Below, one piece after another: positions 1 to 9,068 of a stretch of DNA of 64,000 bases (the stretch's first letter is position 1; each line of letters begins with the position of its first letter). This DNA comes from Comamonas odontotermitis (GTDB lineage: Bacteria; Pseudomonadota; Gammaproteobacteria; Burkholderiales; Burkholderiaceae_C). A program made the translations under genes and the position numbers. The stretch lies in contig NZ_CP083451.1 in the NCBI RefSeq assembly GCF_020080045.1, positions 3,955,001 to 4,019,000 on the forward strand. Reading direction: 5' to 3'. The notes under the pieces are model-generated. The model was not told where the DNA came from. It worked only from the letters and a program-made list of their open reading frames with translations, and did no database searches.

Positions 1-1406
1 AGCACGGCCTGCAGCGCCACCGGCAAATGGCGCATCTGCTCCAGGTAATGGTCGGACTCGCTCTCGGTGATCTTGCCCTTGGCCTGGCCCAGCGCCAGGG
101 TCAGCAGGAACAGGCCTGCCAATTGCGTGGTGAAGGCCTTGGTCGAGGCAACGCCAATCTCCACGCCTGCCCGGGTGATGTAGGCAAGCTTGCATTCGCG
201 CACCATGGCGCTGGTCGCCACGTTGCAGATGGTCAAGGTATGGGTCATGCCCAGGCCTTGTGCATGGCGCAGCGCAGCCAGCGTATCAGCGGTTTCGCCC
301 GACTGGCTGATGGTGACGACCAGCGACCGGGGGTTGGGCACGCTTTTGCGATAGCGGTATTCGCTGGCCACTTCCACATTGCAGGGAATGCCCGCCAGGC
401 CTTCGATCCAGTACTTGGCTGCGCAGCCACTGTAATAGCTGGTGCCGCAGGCCAGGATGAGGACGTTGTCGATTTCCTTGAACACGCGCCACGCGGCGGT
501 GCCGTCCGCGCCATCAAACAGCTCGGGCACCACGCTCACCACACCTTCCAGGGTTTCAGCAATGGCGCGCGGCTGCTCGAAGATTTCTTTCTGCATATAG
601 TGGCGGTAGGGCCCCAGTTCTACCGCACCACTATGGGCATGCACGGTCTTGACGGGGCGCTCGCTCGCCTCCATGGTTTTGCCCGCATGGTTCACGATCC
701 AGTAGCGGCCGATCTGCAGGTCGACCATGTCACCTTCCGCGAGGTAGACGATCTGGTCGGTAACGCCCGCCAGCGCCATGGCATCGCTGGCGAGAAAGTT
801 TTCGCTCTGCCCCACCCCCAGAATCAGGGGCGACCCCGCCCGCGCGCCCACCACACGGTGCGGCTCATCCTTGTGCATCACTGCAATGGCATAGGCTCCG
901 CGCAATTCCTTGATGGCAGCCTGCACGGCTTCGAACAGATCGCCGTTGTAGTGGCTGTCCACCAGGTGCGAGATGACCTCGGTATCGGTCTGGCTCAGAA
1001 ACTCATAACCCTTGGCCTGCAAGGCAGCGCGCAGGGCTTCATGGTTTTCGATGATGCCGTTGTGCACCAGCGCCACGCGACCCACAGCGTTGGAGTCGCC
1101 CACGCCCGGGCCGGCGCTGAAGTGCGGATGCGCATTGTGCACGGCTGGCGCACCATGGGTGGCCCAGCGCGTGTGGGCAATGCCGGTGGCGCCCTGCAGG
1201 TGTTCCTTGGTCACCTGCTCCATCAGTTCTGCCACGCGGGCCGTGCTGCGGGCACGGTGCAGACCGGTGCCCTGGTTGCCTTCCAGGCTGGCATCGTGCA
1301 CTGCCACACCACATGAGTCATAGCCCCGGTACTCCAGCCGCTGCAGGCCTTGCACCAGCACCGGGACGATATTGCGCGTAGAAACGGCTCCAACAATGCC
1401 ACACAT
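1..1406 (-). CDS. glmS: Glutamine--fructose-6-phosphate aminotransferase (isomerizing), partial
   Basis: GlmS makes glucosamine-6-phosphate from fructose-6-phosphate and glutamine, the first step towards UDP-GlcNAc for peptidoglycan and LPS. The protein begins MCGIVGAV, giving the catalytic Cys2 of the class II glutaminase domain. The isomerase part shows the first SIS domain, with ACGTSYYSG near residue 318 and SQSGETADT near residue 368. About 468 of the usual roughly 610 residues are in the window; the C-terminus lies beyond base 1. The start at 1406 is fixed by the need to expose Cys2. It is divergent from the Lrp-type regulator and near glmU, which acts later in the same pathway. Identification is secure. 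Confidence 0.97.
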   Translation of the reverse strand, partial: MCGIVGAVSTRNIVPVLVQGLQRLEYRGYDSCGVAVHDASLEGNQGTGLHRARSTARVAELMEQVTKEHLQGATGIAHTRWATHGAPAVHNAHPHFSAGPGVGDSNAVGRVALVHNGIIENHEALRAALQAKGYEFLSQTDTEVISHLVDSHYNGDLFEAVQAAIKELRGAYAIAVMHKDEPHRVVGARAGSPLILGVGQSENFLASDAMALAGVTDQIVYLAEGDMVDLQIGRYWIVNHAGKTMEASERPVKTVHAHSGAVELGPYRHYMQKEIFEQPRAIAETLEGVVSVVPELFDGADGTAAWRVFKEIDNVLILACGTSYYSGCAAKYWIEGLAGIPCNVEVASEYRYRKSVPNPRSLVVTISQSGETADTLAALRHAQGLGMTHTLTICNVATSAMVRECKLAYITRAGVEIGVASTKAFTTQLAGLFLLTLALGQAKGKITESESDHYLEQMRHLPVALQAV

Positions 1407-1482
1407 GGGTTTCACTCCTTGATCGATGGCTGCAGTGTAGATACGTCAAAAGAAAATTATTCATCTATTTTTTTATTTTTAT

Positions 1483-1524
1483 GAAATTAAATTTCTCCAT
1501 TTCAATGATTTGAAATATTATTTC
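1483..1524. promoter_or_regulatory. Nested AT-rich palindromes in the glmS/Lrp divergent promoter region
   Basis: Three palindromes lie in the AT-rich gap just before the regulator start. GAAATTAAATTTC is at 1483-1495. ATTTCAA-TGAT-TTGAAAT is at 1499-1516. GAAAT-ATT-ATTTC is at 1512-1524. Lrp/AsnC proteins often bind AT-rich palindromes of this kind and autoregulate. An operator role here is an inference from the symmetry and position. Confidence 0.5.
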
Positions 1525-1527
1525 TAA

Positions 1528-2049
1528 ATGGACAAGATTTTGAATGAATTAGAACTCGACATCATCGATCTGCAATTGCTGGACGCCTTGCAACACGATG
1601 CCTCCATCAGCAACCAGGCTCTGGCGGAAAAAGTGCATGTCTCGCCGCCCACATGCCTGCGCCGCATCAAACGTCTGCGCGAGCTGGGCTTGATCGAGAC
1701 ACAGGTCGCCCTGCTCTCCAGTGATGCGCTGGCACGGCTGCAGGGCTTTGGCCTGACCGTGCTGGTGGAAGTCAGCCTGGAGCGGCAAGGAGCCGAGGCG
1801 CTGGATGCATTTGAAGCCCTGGTGGTGGCAAGCGACCACGTACAGCAATGCTGGCGCGTGAGCCCGGGACCGGATTTCGTGCTGGTAGTCTATGCGCACG
1901 ACATGCCCGCCTATCTGGCCATGGCACAAAGGCTTTTCACATCGCAGGCCAATGTGCGCAATGTCAAAGCCTATTTCGCGACCAAGCGCAGCAAATTTGT
2001 AACACGCATCCCCATTCAGAAAGGTCCTCATCTCACCCATGTACAGTAA
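1528..2049 (+). CDS. Lrp/AsnC family transcriptional regulator
   Basis: A 173-residue DNA-binding regulator. The N-terminal winged helix-turn-helix spans about residues 12-65, with the Lrp-type segment VSPPTCLRRIKRLRELGLI. A RAM (ligand-binding, oligomerisation) domain follows at about 78-155. Length and order fit Lrp/AsnC proteins, which sense amino acids or similar small molecules. The ATG lies directly after a cluster of AT-rich palindromes shared with divergent glmS, so autoregulation is plausible. The effector and targets cannot be read from the sequence; control of amino-sugar genes is only suggested by position. Confidence 0.9.
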   Translation: MDKILNELELDIIDLQLLDALQHDASISNQALAEKVHVSPPTCLRRIKRLRELGLIETQVALLSSDALARLQGFGLTVLVEVSLERQGAEALDAFEALVVASDHVQQCWRVSPGPDFVLVVYAHDMPAYLAMAQRLFTSQANVRNVKAYFATKRSKFVTRIPIQKGPHLTHVQ

Positions 2050-2597
2050 CCAGCGCTGCACATGTTTTCGATCTGCTGAATGAGTTTAGAGTCTTTCATG
2101 TGCCTGGCAAATCACCCACTCACACACGTCTGCGCGGCTCCTGCGCCACAGGCAATGCAAACAAAAGTCAGGGCACAGCCGCAATATCTGCGGCAGAGCT
2201 GGACTGGTAACCCACCAGGTCAGACCCTCTATATGCTCTTGAATGGATAGCTGCTCAGGTCTGCGTGGATTGCGCTGCTGATTGTTTTGATGAATGCGGT
2301 TCGTTTGAAATCTGTCTGTTCAGCACTGCCACCGATGGATGCCTCCAGTATCAATAGGTCAGGCCTCCAATGGAGCCCTTCGGCTATCAGGCGCCAGTTC
2401 GCATTCGCGCCGGCACAGGATCACTACGGCATTTGAACCCACTGCCTGTCGAATATCACCGGTAACCATCCGCAACACCCTTGCCGCCTTGCGAGCGAAG
2501 CTTCATACTTACCATACGGGTATCAATTCGTAACTGGTTTTTGAAATTTGGGTCAGATAACCATCACGAGTTCACTCGTTGAGAAAGAGAGGTCCGC
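2050..2597. other. 548-bp gap without a recognisable gene
   Basis: I see no supported coding region here. Short open frames lack a ribosome binding site and any family resemblance, and no tRNA or clear hairpin was found. It probably holds the 3' end of the Lrp-type transcript and the promoter of the following GGDEF gene, but no convincing -35/-10 pair stood out. Confidence 0.4.
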
Positions 2598-3701
2598 ATG
2601 GAATACATCAACAACGACAGCACCTTGCAGCGAGGTCCGTGGGGCCGCATGGTTCTCATGCTTGCCTGCGCGCTGGCTGCAGCAGGCGCCTTGTGGCAGC
2701 TGGATGCAGGCTGGCCCGCGTGGCTGGCCGTGGTGACACCGGCGCTGCTATGGCCCGCATTGGCCCAATGGATGTCGCAGCGCAGCAGACAATCAGACAG
2801 CAACGATGTGATTCTTGCCTTTGTGGATGGCGTCATCATCGGCATCTGGATGGCGCTGACACATTTCAATCTGCTCGCCAGCCTCGTGATGCTGATGGTG
2901 CTGGTGCACAGCACTTTTGTGCTGCAAAGTGCGCGCCATGCCGTTCTCGTGGTCGCGGGCGCCATTGCTGGTCTGGCAGTCTGCGGCCTGCTCACTTCTT
3001 TTGCCATGCGGTACAACCCCGGCATAGCCGCCGTTCTGGGTAGCCTGCTGGGCCTGGCGATCTACCTGACGACGCAGGGCATCATCACCAGCCGACTACA
3101 GGACTCGCTGGTGCACAAGGAACAGATGCTGACCGTGATGCGCCGGGTGGATGCCATGACCGGATTTTTTGGCCGTGCCTACTGGAACGATCTGGCCGCA
3201 CGCCTTTTCAGCTATGCAAGGCAAAAGGACATTCCCGCCTTCATGCTGGTGGTGGATGTGGACAACTTCCGCGACATCAACAGCCGCAAGGGCGAGACTG
3301 CAGGGGACGAAGTCATCATTGCCGTAGCCAACACCTTGCGTACCTGCGTGCGCCCCGGCGACGCTACCTGCCGCTTTGGTGGTGATTCGTTTGGCGTGCT
3401 GCTGTCGGGTGTGAACCTGGATGTGACCAATAAGATTGCCGACCGCATCCACAACCAAGTGCAGACGCGCCGCCTGCGTGACTGGCCCGATGTGCAGATC
3501 AACGTCAGCATCGGCATCGCCAGCCTGGCCAAGTACCACCAATCGGTAGAAGAATGGATCAAGCAGGCCGAAAGCGCGCTGGAGCAAGCCAAGGGAGCCC
3601 CGCGCATGCCTGCCGCCATGCCGGAACTGGAGCCGATCTCTGCCGAACACCTGGCCGAGCTGGCAGGCAACCCCCCCCCTTCGGCACCCGCCCGCGCCTG
3701 A
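2598..3701 (+). CDS. Membrane GGDEF-domain protein with GGDSF active-site variant
   Basis: A 367-residue protein with an N-terminal half of about six membrane helices (roughly residues 15-155, possibly MASE2-like) and a C-terminal GGDEF domain (about 185-335). GGDEF domains make cyclic di-GMP from two GTP. The signature here is RFGGDSF, so the usual fourth residue (Glu) is Ser264. The allosteric inhibitory site RPGD is present at 252-255, exactly five residues before the signature. No EAL domain is attached. The start follows an AGAGAGGT-type ribosome binding site. Whether the protein is an active cyclase or a degenerate c-di-GMP sensor is open. Confidence 0.88.
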   Translation: MEYINNDSTLQRGPWGRMVLMLACALAAAGALWQLDAGWPAWLAVVTPALLWPALAQWMSQRSRQSDSNDVILAFVDGVIIGIWMALTHFNLLASLVMLMVLVHSTFVLQSARHAVLVVAGAIAGLAVCGLLTSFAMRYNPGIAAVLGSLLGLAIYLTTQGIITSRLQDSLVHKEQMLTVMRRVDAMTGFFGRAYWNDLAARLFSYARQKDIPAFMLVVDVDNFRDINSRKGETAGDEVIIAVANTLRTCVRPGDATCRFGGDSFGVLLSGVNLDVTNKIADRIHNQVQTRRLRDWPDVQINVSIGIASLAKYHQSVEEWIKQAESALEQAKGAPRMPAAMPELEPISAEHLAELAGNPPPSAPARA

Positions 3702-3720
3702 GACCCAAGCGCTCACGCCA

Positions 3721-3753
3721 AAAGCCCGCCAGTTCAAGACGGCGGGCTTTTTG
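3721..3753 (+). terminator. Intrinsic terminator after the GGDEF gene
   Basis: AAAGCCCGCC and GGCGGGCTTT form a GC-rich stem with a ten-base loop, followed by TTG and T-rich sequence. It sits just after the GGDEF stop codon and before the convergent 3' end of glmU. Confidence 0.85.
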
Positions 3754-3830
3754 CTTTGGCCTGCGCACTGATCCGTTTGTGGCCCGCCCCCAGCTGGGCT
3801 GGAATGCACCTACACGGCTCGATTGCTTGC

Positions 3831-5261
3831 TTAATTGCCTGTTTTCTTGGCAGGCCGCGCCCAGTTGGCAATGCTTACCTGCTTGCCCCGCGCCACGCTC
3901 AAGGCGCCGGGCGGCGTATTCTTAGTGATGGTAGATCCGCCGCCCACCGTGCCCCCTGCGCCAATGGTGACCGGCGCCACCAGCACGCAATTGCTGCCGA
4001 TGTGTACATCTGCCTCGATCACCGTGCGGTGCTTGTTGGCGCCGTCGTAGTTGGCGGTGATGCTGCCAGCGCCGTAATTGACGCGCTCGCCCACCGTGGC
4101 ATCGCCCAGATAGGCCAAGTGGTTGGCCTTGGCGCCATCGGCCAGCGTGGAGTTTTTCACCTCGACGAAATTGCCGATGTGCACCTCACGCCCCAGTTGC
4201 GCGCCCGGGCGCAGACGCGCGAAAGGCCCAATCAGCGCACCTTCGCCAACACTGGCGCCCAGCTTCTCGCCATCGATGTGGGTAAAGGGGTGAATCACAG
4301 CGCCCGCTGCAATGCTGGCGTTGCTGATGTGGCAGTACGCACCGATCTGCGCACCGTCTCCAATGGATACCTTGCCGGTAAAGATGCAGCCCACATCAAT
4401 GTCCACATCCTGCCCGCATGCCAACTGCGCGGGCACACCCCGGGCATCGTCGCGCACATCAAAGCGCGCTGGGTCGGCCAGCCGCACGCCCTGCTCCATG
4501 AGCGCCCGGGCCGCTCGCACTTGGTGGGCACGCTCCAGCTCGGCCAGTTGCAAGGGGCTGTTGACTCCTGCCACCTGCAGCACATCGCCGATGCGGTGAC
4601 CGACCACGGGCACGCCGTCTGCCACTGCCATGGCGACGATATCGGTCAGGTAGTACTCGCCCTGTGCGTTGTTGTTGTTCAGCCTGGCCAACCAGGGTTT
4701 CAGGTGTTTGACCGGCACGGCCATGATGCCGCTGTAGATCTCGGCAATGGCCCGCTCGGCCTCCGTCGCGTCCTTTTGTTCAACGATGCGCTGCACGGTG
4801 CCTGCATCGTTGCGCACAATGCGACCGTAACCGGTCGGGTCGGGCATGGCAACCGTGAGCAGCGCCATCTTGTCGTTGCCAGCGGCGCGCAGCAGATCTT
4901 GCAGGGTATCGGCCTGCGTGAGCGGTACATCGCCCGACAGAACCACCGCCATGCCATCACCCGCCAAAGCCGGTACGGCCTGCTGCACGGCGTGGCCCGT
5001 TCCCAGCTGCGGCTCCTGCCGTACAAATTTCAGATCAAAACCAGCTCCGGCGCCCGTTCCTTTTACGATGGCTGCTTCTACTTCTGCAGCGCCGTGCCCG
5101 GTGATCACCACGGCAGAGCGCGCCTGCAACTGGCCTGCCGTGTGCAGCACATGCTGCAGCAAGGCGCGCCCCGCCAGCTTCTGCAAAACCTTGGGATGGC
5201 GGCTTTTCATGCGCGTGCCTTTGCCCGCGGCCATGATGATGATGTCGAGTGGAGCAGTCAT
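3831..5261 (-). CDS. glmU: Bifunctional UDP-N-acetylglucosamine pyrophosphorylase / glucosamine-1-phosphate acetyltransferase
   Basis: GlmU acetylates glucosamine-1-phosphate and then uridylylates it to UDP-GlcNAc, in the cytoplasm. At 476 residues it is close to the usual length. The N-terminal uridyltransferase domain carries the nucleotide-binding loop MAAGKGTRMKSRHPKVL at about residues 9-25. The C-terminal half is a left-handed beta helix of hexapeptide repeats (about 260-460). I chose the ATG at 5261 because an upstream extension would add about 46 residues before the conserved N-terminus. No strong Shine-Dalgarno is visible. It works with glmS at the window edge. Confidence 0.96.
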   Translation of the reverse strand: MTAPLDIIIMAAGKGTRMKSRHPKVLQKLAGRALLQHVLHTAGQLQARSAVVITGHGAAEVEAAIVKGTGAGAGFDLKFVRQEPQLGTGHAVQQAVPALAGDGMAVVLSGDVPLTQADTLQDLLRAAGNDKMALLTVAMPDPTGYGRIVRNDAGTVQRIVEQKDATEAERAIAEIYSGIMAVPVKHLKPWLARLNNNNAQGEYYLTDIVAMAVADGVPVVGHRIGDVLQVAGVNSPLQLAELERAHQVRAARALMEQGVRLADPARFDVRDDARGVPAQLACGQDVDIDVGCIFTGKVSIGDGAQIGAYCHISNASIAAGAVIHPFTHIDGEKLGASVGEGALIGPFARLRPGAQLGREVHIGNFVEVKNSTLADGAKANHLAYLGDATVGERVNYGAGSITANYDGANKHRTVIEADVHIGSNCVLVAPVTIGAGGTVGGGSTITKNTPPGALSVARGKQVSIANWARPAKKTGN

Positions 5262-5380
5262 GGAGAATGAATGGGAGGCAACTCTATAGCGCTGCCAAAT
5301 GGGAACAGAAGGACAAAACTGCGCAATTATCGCGCGCCAGCACCCCAGGCTGTGCTGGCGGGTACCCGATGCGACACCCT

Positions 5381-5412
5381 GAAACAAAACAGCCTGCACA
5401 AGGCAGGCTGTT
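5381..5412 (-). terminator. Intrinsic terminator of the DUF2917 gene
   Basis: Read on the minus strand, AACAGCCTGC and GCAGGCTGTT pair around a five-base loop and run into TTTGTTTC. It lies about 50 bases past the DUF2917 stop codon. Confidence 0.75.
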
Positions 5413-5459
5413 GGCGTGTTGGGGATTACGCCGTCGCGGCGTACTTGATGCGAGTCAAC

Positions 5460-5888
5460 TCAGATGTTGTAGAGCATGCTGCCGTCGGTCTTGCCCCACT
5501 GGAAGCGGGAGAACCACTTGGCTGGCTGCTCATCCAGATTGGGCTGACCGCCTTGGTTCTTGGGGAAGTGGTAGACCAACGGCTCGCCGCCCTTGCCTTC
5601 CAGCACCACCGACTGACCCGCCTTGAGCTGCAGGGTCTGGCCCGCCTGCAACACCACGTCGCCAGCCTTCTGGCCTGCTTCGTTGCTCAGACCCAGGCCC
5701 AGCGTGACCCAGGCAGCGCCTTGCGAGATACGCAGCACCGCATCGCGCTGGGGCACAAAGCTGGTGGCCTGACCAATGGACAGGTTGCGCATCTCTGCCG
5801 CTGCCGAAGCAGCACGGCCGGAAGAACGCAGAGCGCCAGCACCCGCAATAGTGCCAGCGGACAGAACATGAGATGCAGACATTGCCAT
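5460..5888 (-). CDS. DUF2917 domain-containing protein
   Basis: A 142-residue protein of unknown function. The central part (about residues 45-110) reads LRISQGAAWVTLG followed by VLQAGQTLQLKAGQSVVLEG, the pattern I associate with DUF2917, a small beta-rich cupin-like domain common in Burkholderiales. The N-terminal 40 residues are Ala/Ser-rich and look unstructured. The ATG at 5888 was chosen because AAGGAG stands eight bases before it. It is divergent from a LysR-type regulator, a recurring arrangement that suggests, but does not prove, control by that regulator. Confidence 0.75.
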   Translation of the reverse strand: MAMSASHVLSAGTIAGAGALRSSGRAASAAAEMRNLSIGQATSFVPQRDAVLRISQGAAWVTLGLGLSNEAGQKAGDVVLQAGQTLQLKAGQSVVLEGKGGEPLVYHFPKNQGGQPNLDEQPAKWFSRFQWGKTDGSMLYNI

Positions 5889-6283
5889 GGTATGGACTCC
5901 TTGCTGTAGAGCGCCCGAATGAAACATCGGGTTAACCCTAGACACGTATCTTCCTACGTAGCCTGTGCCCCGTCCAATGAATTAAAGAATGCGGATCCAT
6001 GCGGGTTATGCATTAATGGTTTACCCTAGTATTTGGTGATTTTTGATACCAATGCAGAAGGGCAAAGCACTGTCAGCTATCAAAAAATGAGTGCCAAAGG
6101 CTTTCTCGCCGCCGACCCGTTCGGACTCCTGTGTGCTTCCTGCCACAGCAGGCGGTACATCCATGGGCAGCGAACCAGAAACGGGTACCGCGCCCACATA
6201 AAGCCTGAAAATGACAGATCGCCTCTGCACTACGCCTTTGCTGGCTGGTGCAATGCCCCCCCGTGCCGACACTGCCATCCACC
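5889..6283. other. 395-bp divergent intergenic region (DUF2917 / LysR)
   Basis: No gene is supported here. The gap separates two divergent starts and should carry both promoters and any LysR binding site. I could not single out a convincing T-N11-A box or -35/-10 pair by eye. Confidence 0.4.
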
Positions 6284-7258
6284 ATGCCCGACGACGCCCA
6301 GCCGACATCGCCGCTCCGCACCCGCCCGATTGCTGTCGGCCACCTGCGCGCCTTTCTGGCCGTGGCTCGTTACCTGAACTTCCGCGCGGCAGCGGAAGAG
6401 CTGGCACTGACCCAATCGGCTGTCAGCCGGCAAATTCAGGCGCTGGAAGACGAGGTGGGTGTTGCGCTCTTCCTGCGCCACACCCGTGCTGTGGAACTCA
6501 CCAGTGCCGGTGCCCAATTGCAGCGCGCCGTCACCCCGGCGCTGGAGCGCATCGATGCCTCCGTGCGCCTGATCCGCCAGACCAGCGGACGCAAAAGCGT
6601 GGCCATCACCACCTGGGCCAGCTTTGCGTCGATGTGGCTTATTCCGCGCATGGAAGCATTTCAGCGCGACAACCCCGAGATCGACATCCGCATCGACGCC
6701 ACCGACAACGTGCTGGACCTGGAAACCTCCGATGTCGATCTGGCCCTGCGCTACAGCCTGCCCCAGCACGCCGCGCGCGGCGCACAGCGCCTGTTTGGCG
6801 AGCAGTTGGCCGTTGTCGCGAGCCCCTGGCTGCTCAAAAGCACAGCGCCCATCACCCAACCGGCCGATGTGGCCCGCCACACCCTGATCGAAGCGGGCGA
6901 CGCCCACCGCCTGCAGCACCTGGACTGGCTGACCTGGGAGCGCTGGCTGGATCTGCACGGCTGCGCCAATCTGCAGCCCAAGCGCTGGCTGTTCCTCAAC
7001 TACGCCCACCAGATCGCCCAGGCAGCCCTCACCGGCCAGGGCCTCGCGCTGGCACGCATGCCGCTCGTGGCTGATTCACTGGCCAGTGGCGACCTGGTCG
7101 AGGTGCTGCCCGAATTCCGCATGGACTCACCCCTCGCCTACTGGCTGCTGATCGGTCCGCGCAGCCAGCAGCGCCCCGAGGTCACCGCCTTCTGCGCCTG
7201 GCTGCAGCTGCAGGCCGCGGCAACGCGGGCGGCGATCGGGGATAAAACTGCCTCTTAA
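6284..7258 (+). CDS. LysR family transcriptional regulator (GcvA-like)
   Basis: A 324-residue LysR-type regulator. The N-terminal helix-turn-helix (about residues 15-75) includes FRAAAEELALTQSAVSRQIQ, and the LysR substrate-binding fold follows at about 100-305. ATWASFASMWLIPRM-like residues (here TTWASFASMWLIPRM) after the linker are typical of the GcvA/AmpR branch. The ATG at 6284 begins MPDDAQPTSP; an in-frame ATG twelve codons upstream is also possible. It is transcribed away from the DUF2917 gene, its most likely regulatory partner. The effector is unknown. Confidence 0.9.
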   Translation: MPDDAQPTSPLRTRPIAVGHLRAFLAVARYLNFRAAAEELALTQSAVSRQIQALEDEVGVALFLRHTRAVELTSAGAQLQRAVTPALERIDASVRLIRQTSGRKSVAITTWASFASMWLIPRMEAFQRDNPEIDIRIDATDNVLDLETSDVDLALRYSLPQHAARGAQRLFGEQLAVVASPWLLKSTAPITQPADVARHTLIEAGDAHRLQHLDWLTWERWLDLHGCANLQPKRWLFLNYAHQIAQAALTGQGLALARMPLVADSLASGDLVEVLPEFRMDSPLAYWLLIGPRSQQRPEVTAFCAWLQLQAAATRAAIGDKTAS

Positions 7259-7408
7259 CTGAAGTCAGTTTCACAGAGGCAGAGCGGTATCTGAGTTTTC
7301 AGCGTCCTCGCATCATTCTGATGATCCAGGTCATAGCTCAGTCCGCTTTTGAATGCCTATGCTCTATTTTCATTGCATGTCACGACAACCCAAATTGAGG
7401 AGAGATAT

Positions 7409-8917
7409 ATGAAATCGGAGATTGCAGCCTTGGCCTTCAGCTTGGCTTGCCTCGTTGGTCCCGCCCACTCGGCGTCCAGTTTTTCTGTCAGCCCTGGAAC
7501 CTGGATAGTGACCAATGAAATCAATGGGTTGCCTGGAAGAGGCATGGGTATTGAGGTACGTGATGACTTTCTACTCATGTCCGTATACAACTACACCCCA
7601 ACTGGTCAGGCGACGTTTCATCTGACAATGGGCCCAGTAAAGAGCAACAAGTACACAGGAGATTTACGTAGCTATCGAGGCGGCCGCTACTTCGGTGGGC
7701 CGGCGCTGGATGGTGAGGACAATGGATCGGCCGGACAGGTACAGATCAAATTTACCAGCGCTACTACCGGCACCATCCAATTTCCGGGAGAACAGGAGCA
7801 AGCCATATCGCGTTATGTTTTTGACGGATTGCAACCAGGCGAGATACTGGGCTACGGAACCGGTGCAATCTATATGCTCACGGCGCTAGACAGCGGCAAC
7901 CAGCCACGCAGTGGAGCCGCTATTGCGCTTAACAATACCGACGCACGCGGCTTGCGCACCGACAATGGCCCTTGCAGGGTATCCGGTGATATGGCCACAT
8001 GCGATATACCGTGGGAGTTTGGCAAGAGTACCGCGACTGTCAGCTTCCGCCGCTTTGGTCGCCAACTTGAAGGCACCTACCAGCGTAAAGGCACTTCCAC
8101 GCAATACCGCATGATTGGGACACGGCTGGCATCCAGCAACATACCGGCCACAGCGGATTCAGTCGCATACGATACGCCAACTCGAGGCTGGACTACCGAA
8201 AAGTCTGATGGCTATAGTGTTCCAGAGCCCGGACTCTGGGGTATCAGCAGCGAGCTCAATGGCAAACCCGGCCGTGGCATGGTCATGGATTTGCAAGCCA
8301 GCACTCTTTTCATGCAGATGTATGCCTACGAACCCGATGGCAGCCCCACTTTCCGTATTGGCATGGGCGAATTCAAAAATGGCACGAGCACTTTGGCAAT
8401 GCAGCAGGTTCGTGGGGGTCGCTATTTCGGAAGCGGTGCTTTGTCAGGCGCTGTGACAGGGTCGGACGGAAACGCCCAAGTTCGCTTCACATCAACCACA
8501 ACAGGACAGATCCGCCTTCCCGGAGAAGACTGGGTGGATATGCAAAAGCTCATGGTTGGCGCCGTGTCCCCCAATCCAGCATCGCTGCTCGGCAAATGGC
8601 TGACACTGGATGTCTTTGGCTTCGCGGGAGTCGTCAGCAAAATTGATGATCTAACACAGGTGAAGGATGGAAAGGCCCAAGATGCCACAGGCTCTACCAA
8701 GTGCTGGTTTGAAACCACACCACAGGGCACAGTGCGTTGCAAGAGCTTTTCTCGTGAGTACCGCTTTACCCCTGCCTATGGTATTCAGGCTACAGCAGCT
8801 TCCACCATGGTGATGGCATGGGACGATACGCCGACTAACGAGGTGGAGGACACGCTGGTATTGGTTCAGCGCATCGTCGACAGCAATGGCGTGGCCAGCG
8901 GCAGCTTGAACAAATAA
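7409..8917 (+). CDS. Secreted protein with two tandem modules, function unknown
   Basis: A 502-residue exported protein with a signal peptide ending near SAHSA-like residues (GPAHSA, about residue 22). It consists of two related modules of about 240 residues. Copy one starts at about residue 29 (PGTWIVTNEINGLPGRGM) and copy two at about 272 (PGLWGISSELNGKPGRGM). Both contain RGGRYFG and an FTS-TTG-I-PGE stretch, and each continues into a part with a Cys pair (PCRVSGDMATC; KCWFETTPQGTVRC). GAGGAG precedes the ATG at 7409. I do not recognise an enzymatic motif; a surface or periplasmic binding role is a guess. Base composition is slightly less GC-rich than its neighbours. Confidence 0.8.
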   Translation: MKSEIAALAFSLACLVGPAHSASSFSVSPGTWIVTNEINGLPGRGMGIEVRDDFLLMSVYNYTPTGQATFHLTMGPVKSNKYTGDLRSYRGGRYFGGPALDGEDNGSAGQVQIKFTSATTGTIQFPGEQEQAISRYVFDGLQPGEILGYGTGAIYMLTALDSGNQPRSGAAIALNNTDARGLRTDNGPCRVSGDMATCDIPWEFGKSTATVSFRRFGRQLEGTYQRKGTSTQYRMIGTRLASSNIPATADSVAYDTPTRGWTTEKSDGYSVPEPGLWGISSELNGKPGRGMVMDLQASTLFMQMYAYEPDGSPTFRIGMGEFKNGTSTLAMQQVRGGRYFGSGALSGAVTGSDGNAQVRFTSTTTGQIRLPGEDWVDMQKLMVGAVSPNPASLLGKWLTLDVFGFAGVVSKIDDLTQVKDGKAQDATGSTKCWFETTPQGTVRCKSFSREYRFTPAYGIQATAASTMVMAWDDTPTNEVEDTLVLVQRIVDSNGVASGSLNK

Positions 8918-8942
8918 GCAATTCAAGTGCAGGGCGCTCCGA

Positions 8943-8969
8943 GGCGTGATATGTAATACATATCACGCC
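8943..8969. promoter_or_regulatory. 27-bp perfect palindrome, GntR/FadR-type operator candidate
   Basis: GGCGTGATATGTA and TACATATCACGCC form 13-bp perfect arms around one central A. The core GTAATAC fits the published FadR-subfamily operator pattern GTM-N-KAC. It lies about 100 bases before the Bug receptor gene. No GntR gene is in the window. It could also fold as a hairpin in RNA, but no T-tract follows. Confidence 0.55.
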
Positions 8970-9068
8970 CACCCAAATCGCACATAGACAGGCCCAGGCG
9001 CCCTCCCTACAGTCGGTTGTGACTGCGCCGCACAGGCGCGCAGCCTATAACGACAGCAGGAGACCGCC

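Noticed and set aside
27..1316. Long plus-strand open frame of 429 codons
   Set aside because: It is antisense to glmS, has no ribosome binding site or family resemblance, and arises from the codon bias of the real gene.
2339..2533. Possible 64-residue protein before the GGDEF gene
   Set aside because: No ribosome binding site, no resemblance to a family and no good coding pattern.
3756..5270. Plus-strand open frame of 504 codons opposite glmU
   Set aside because: Shadow of glmU; composition is His/Arg/Gly-rich without domain pattern.
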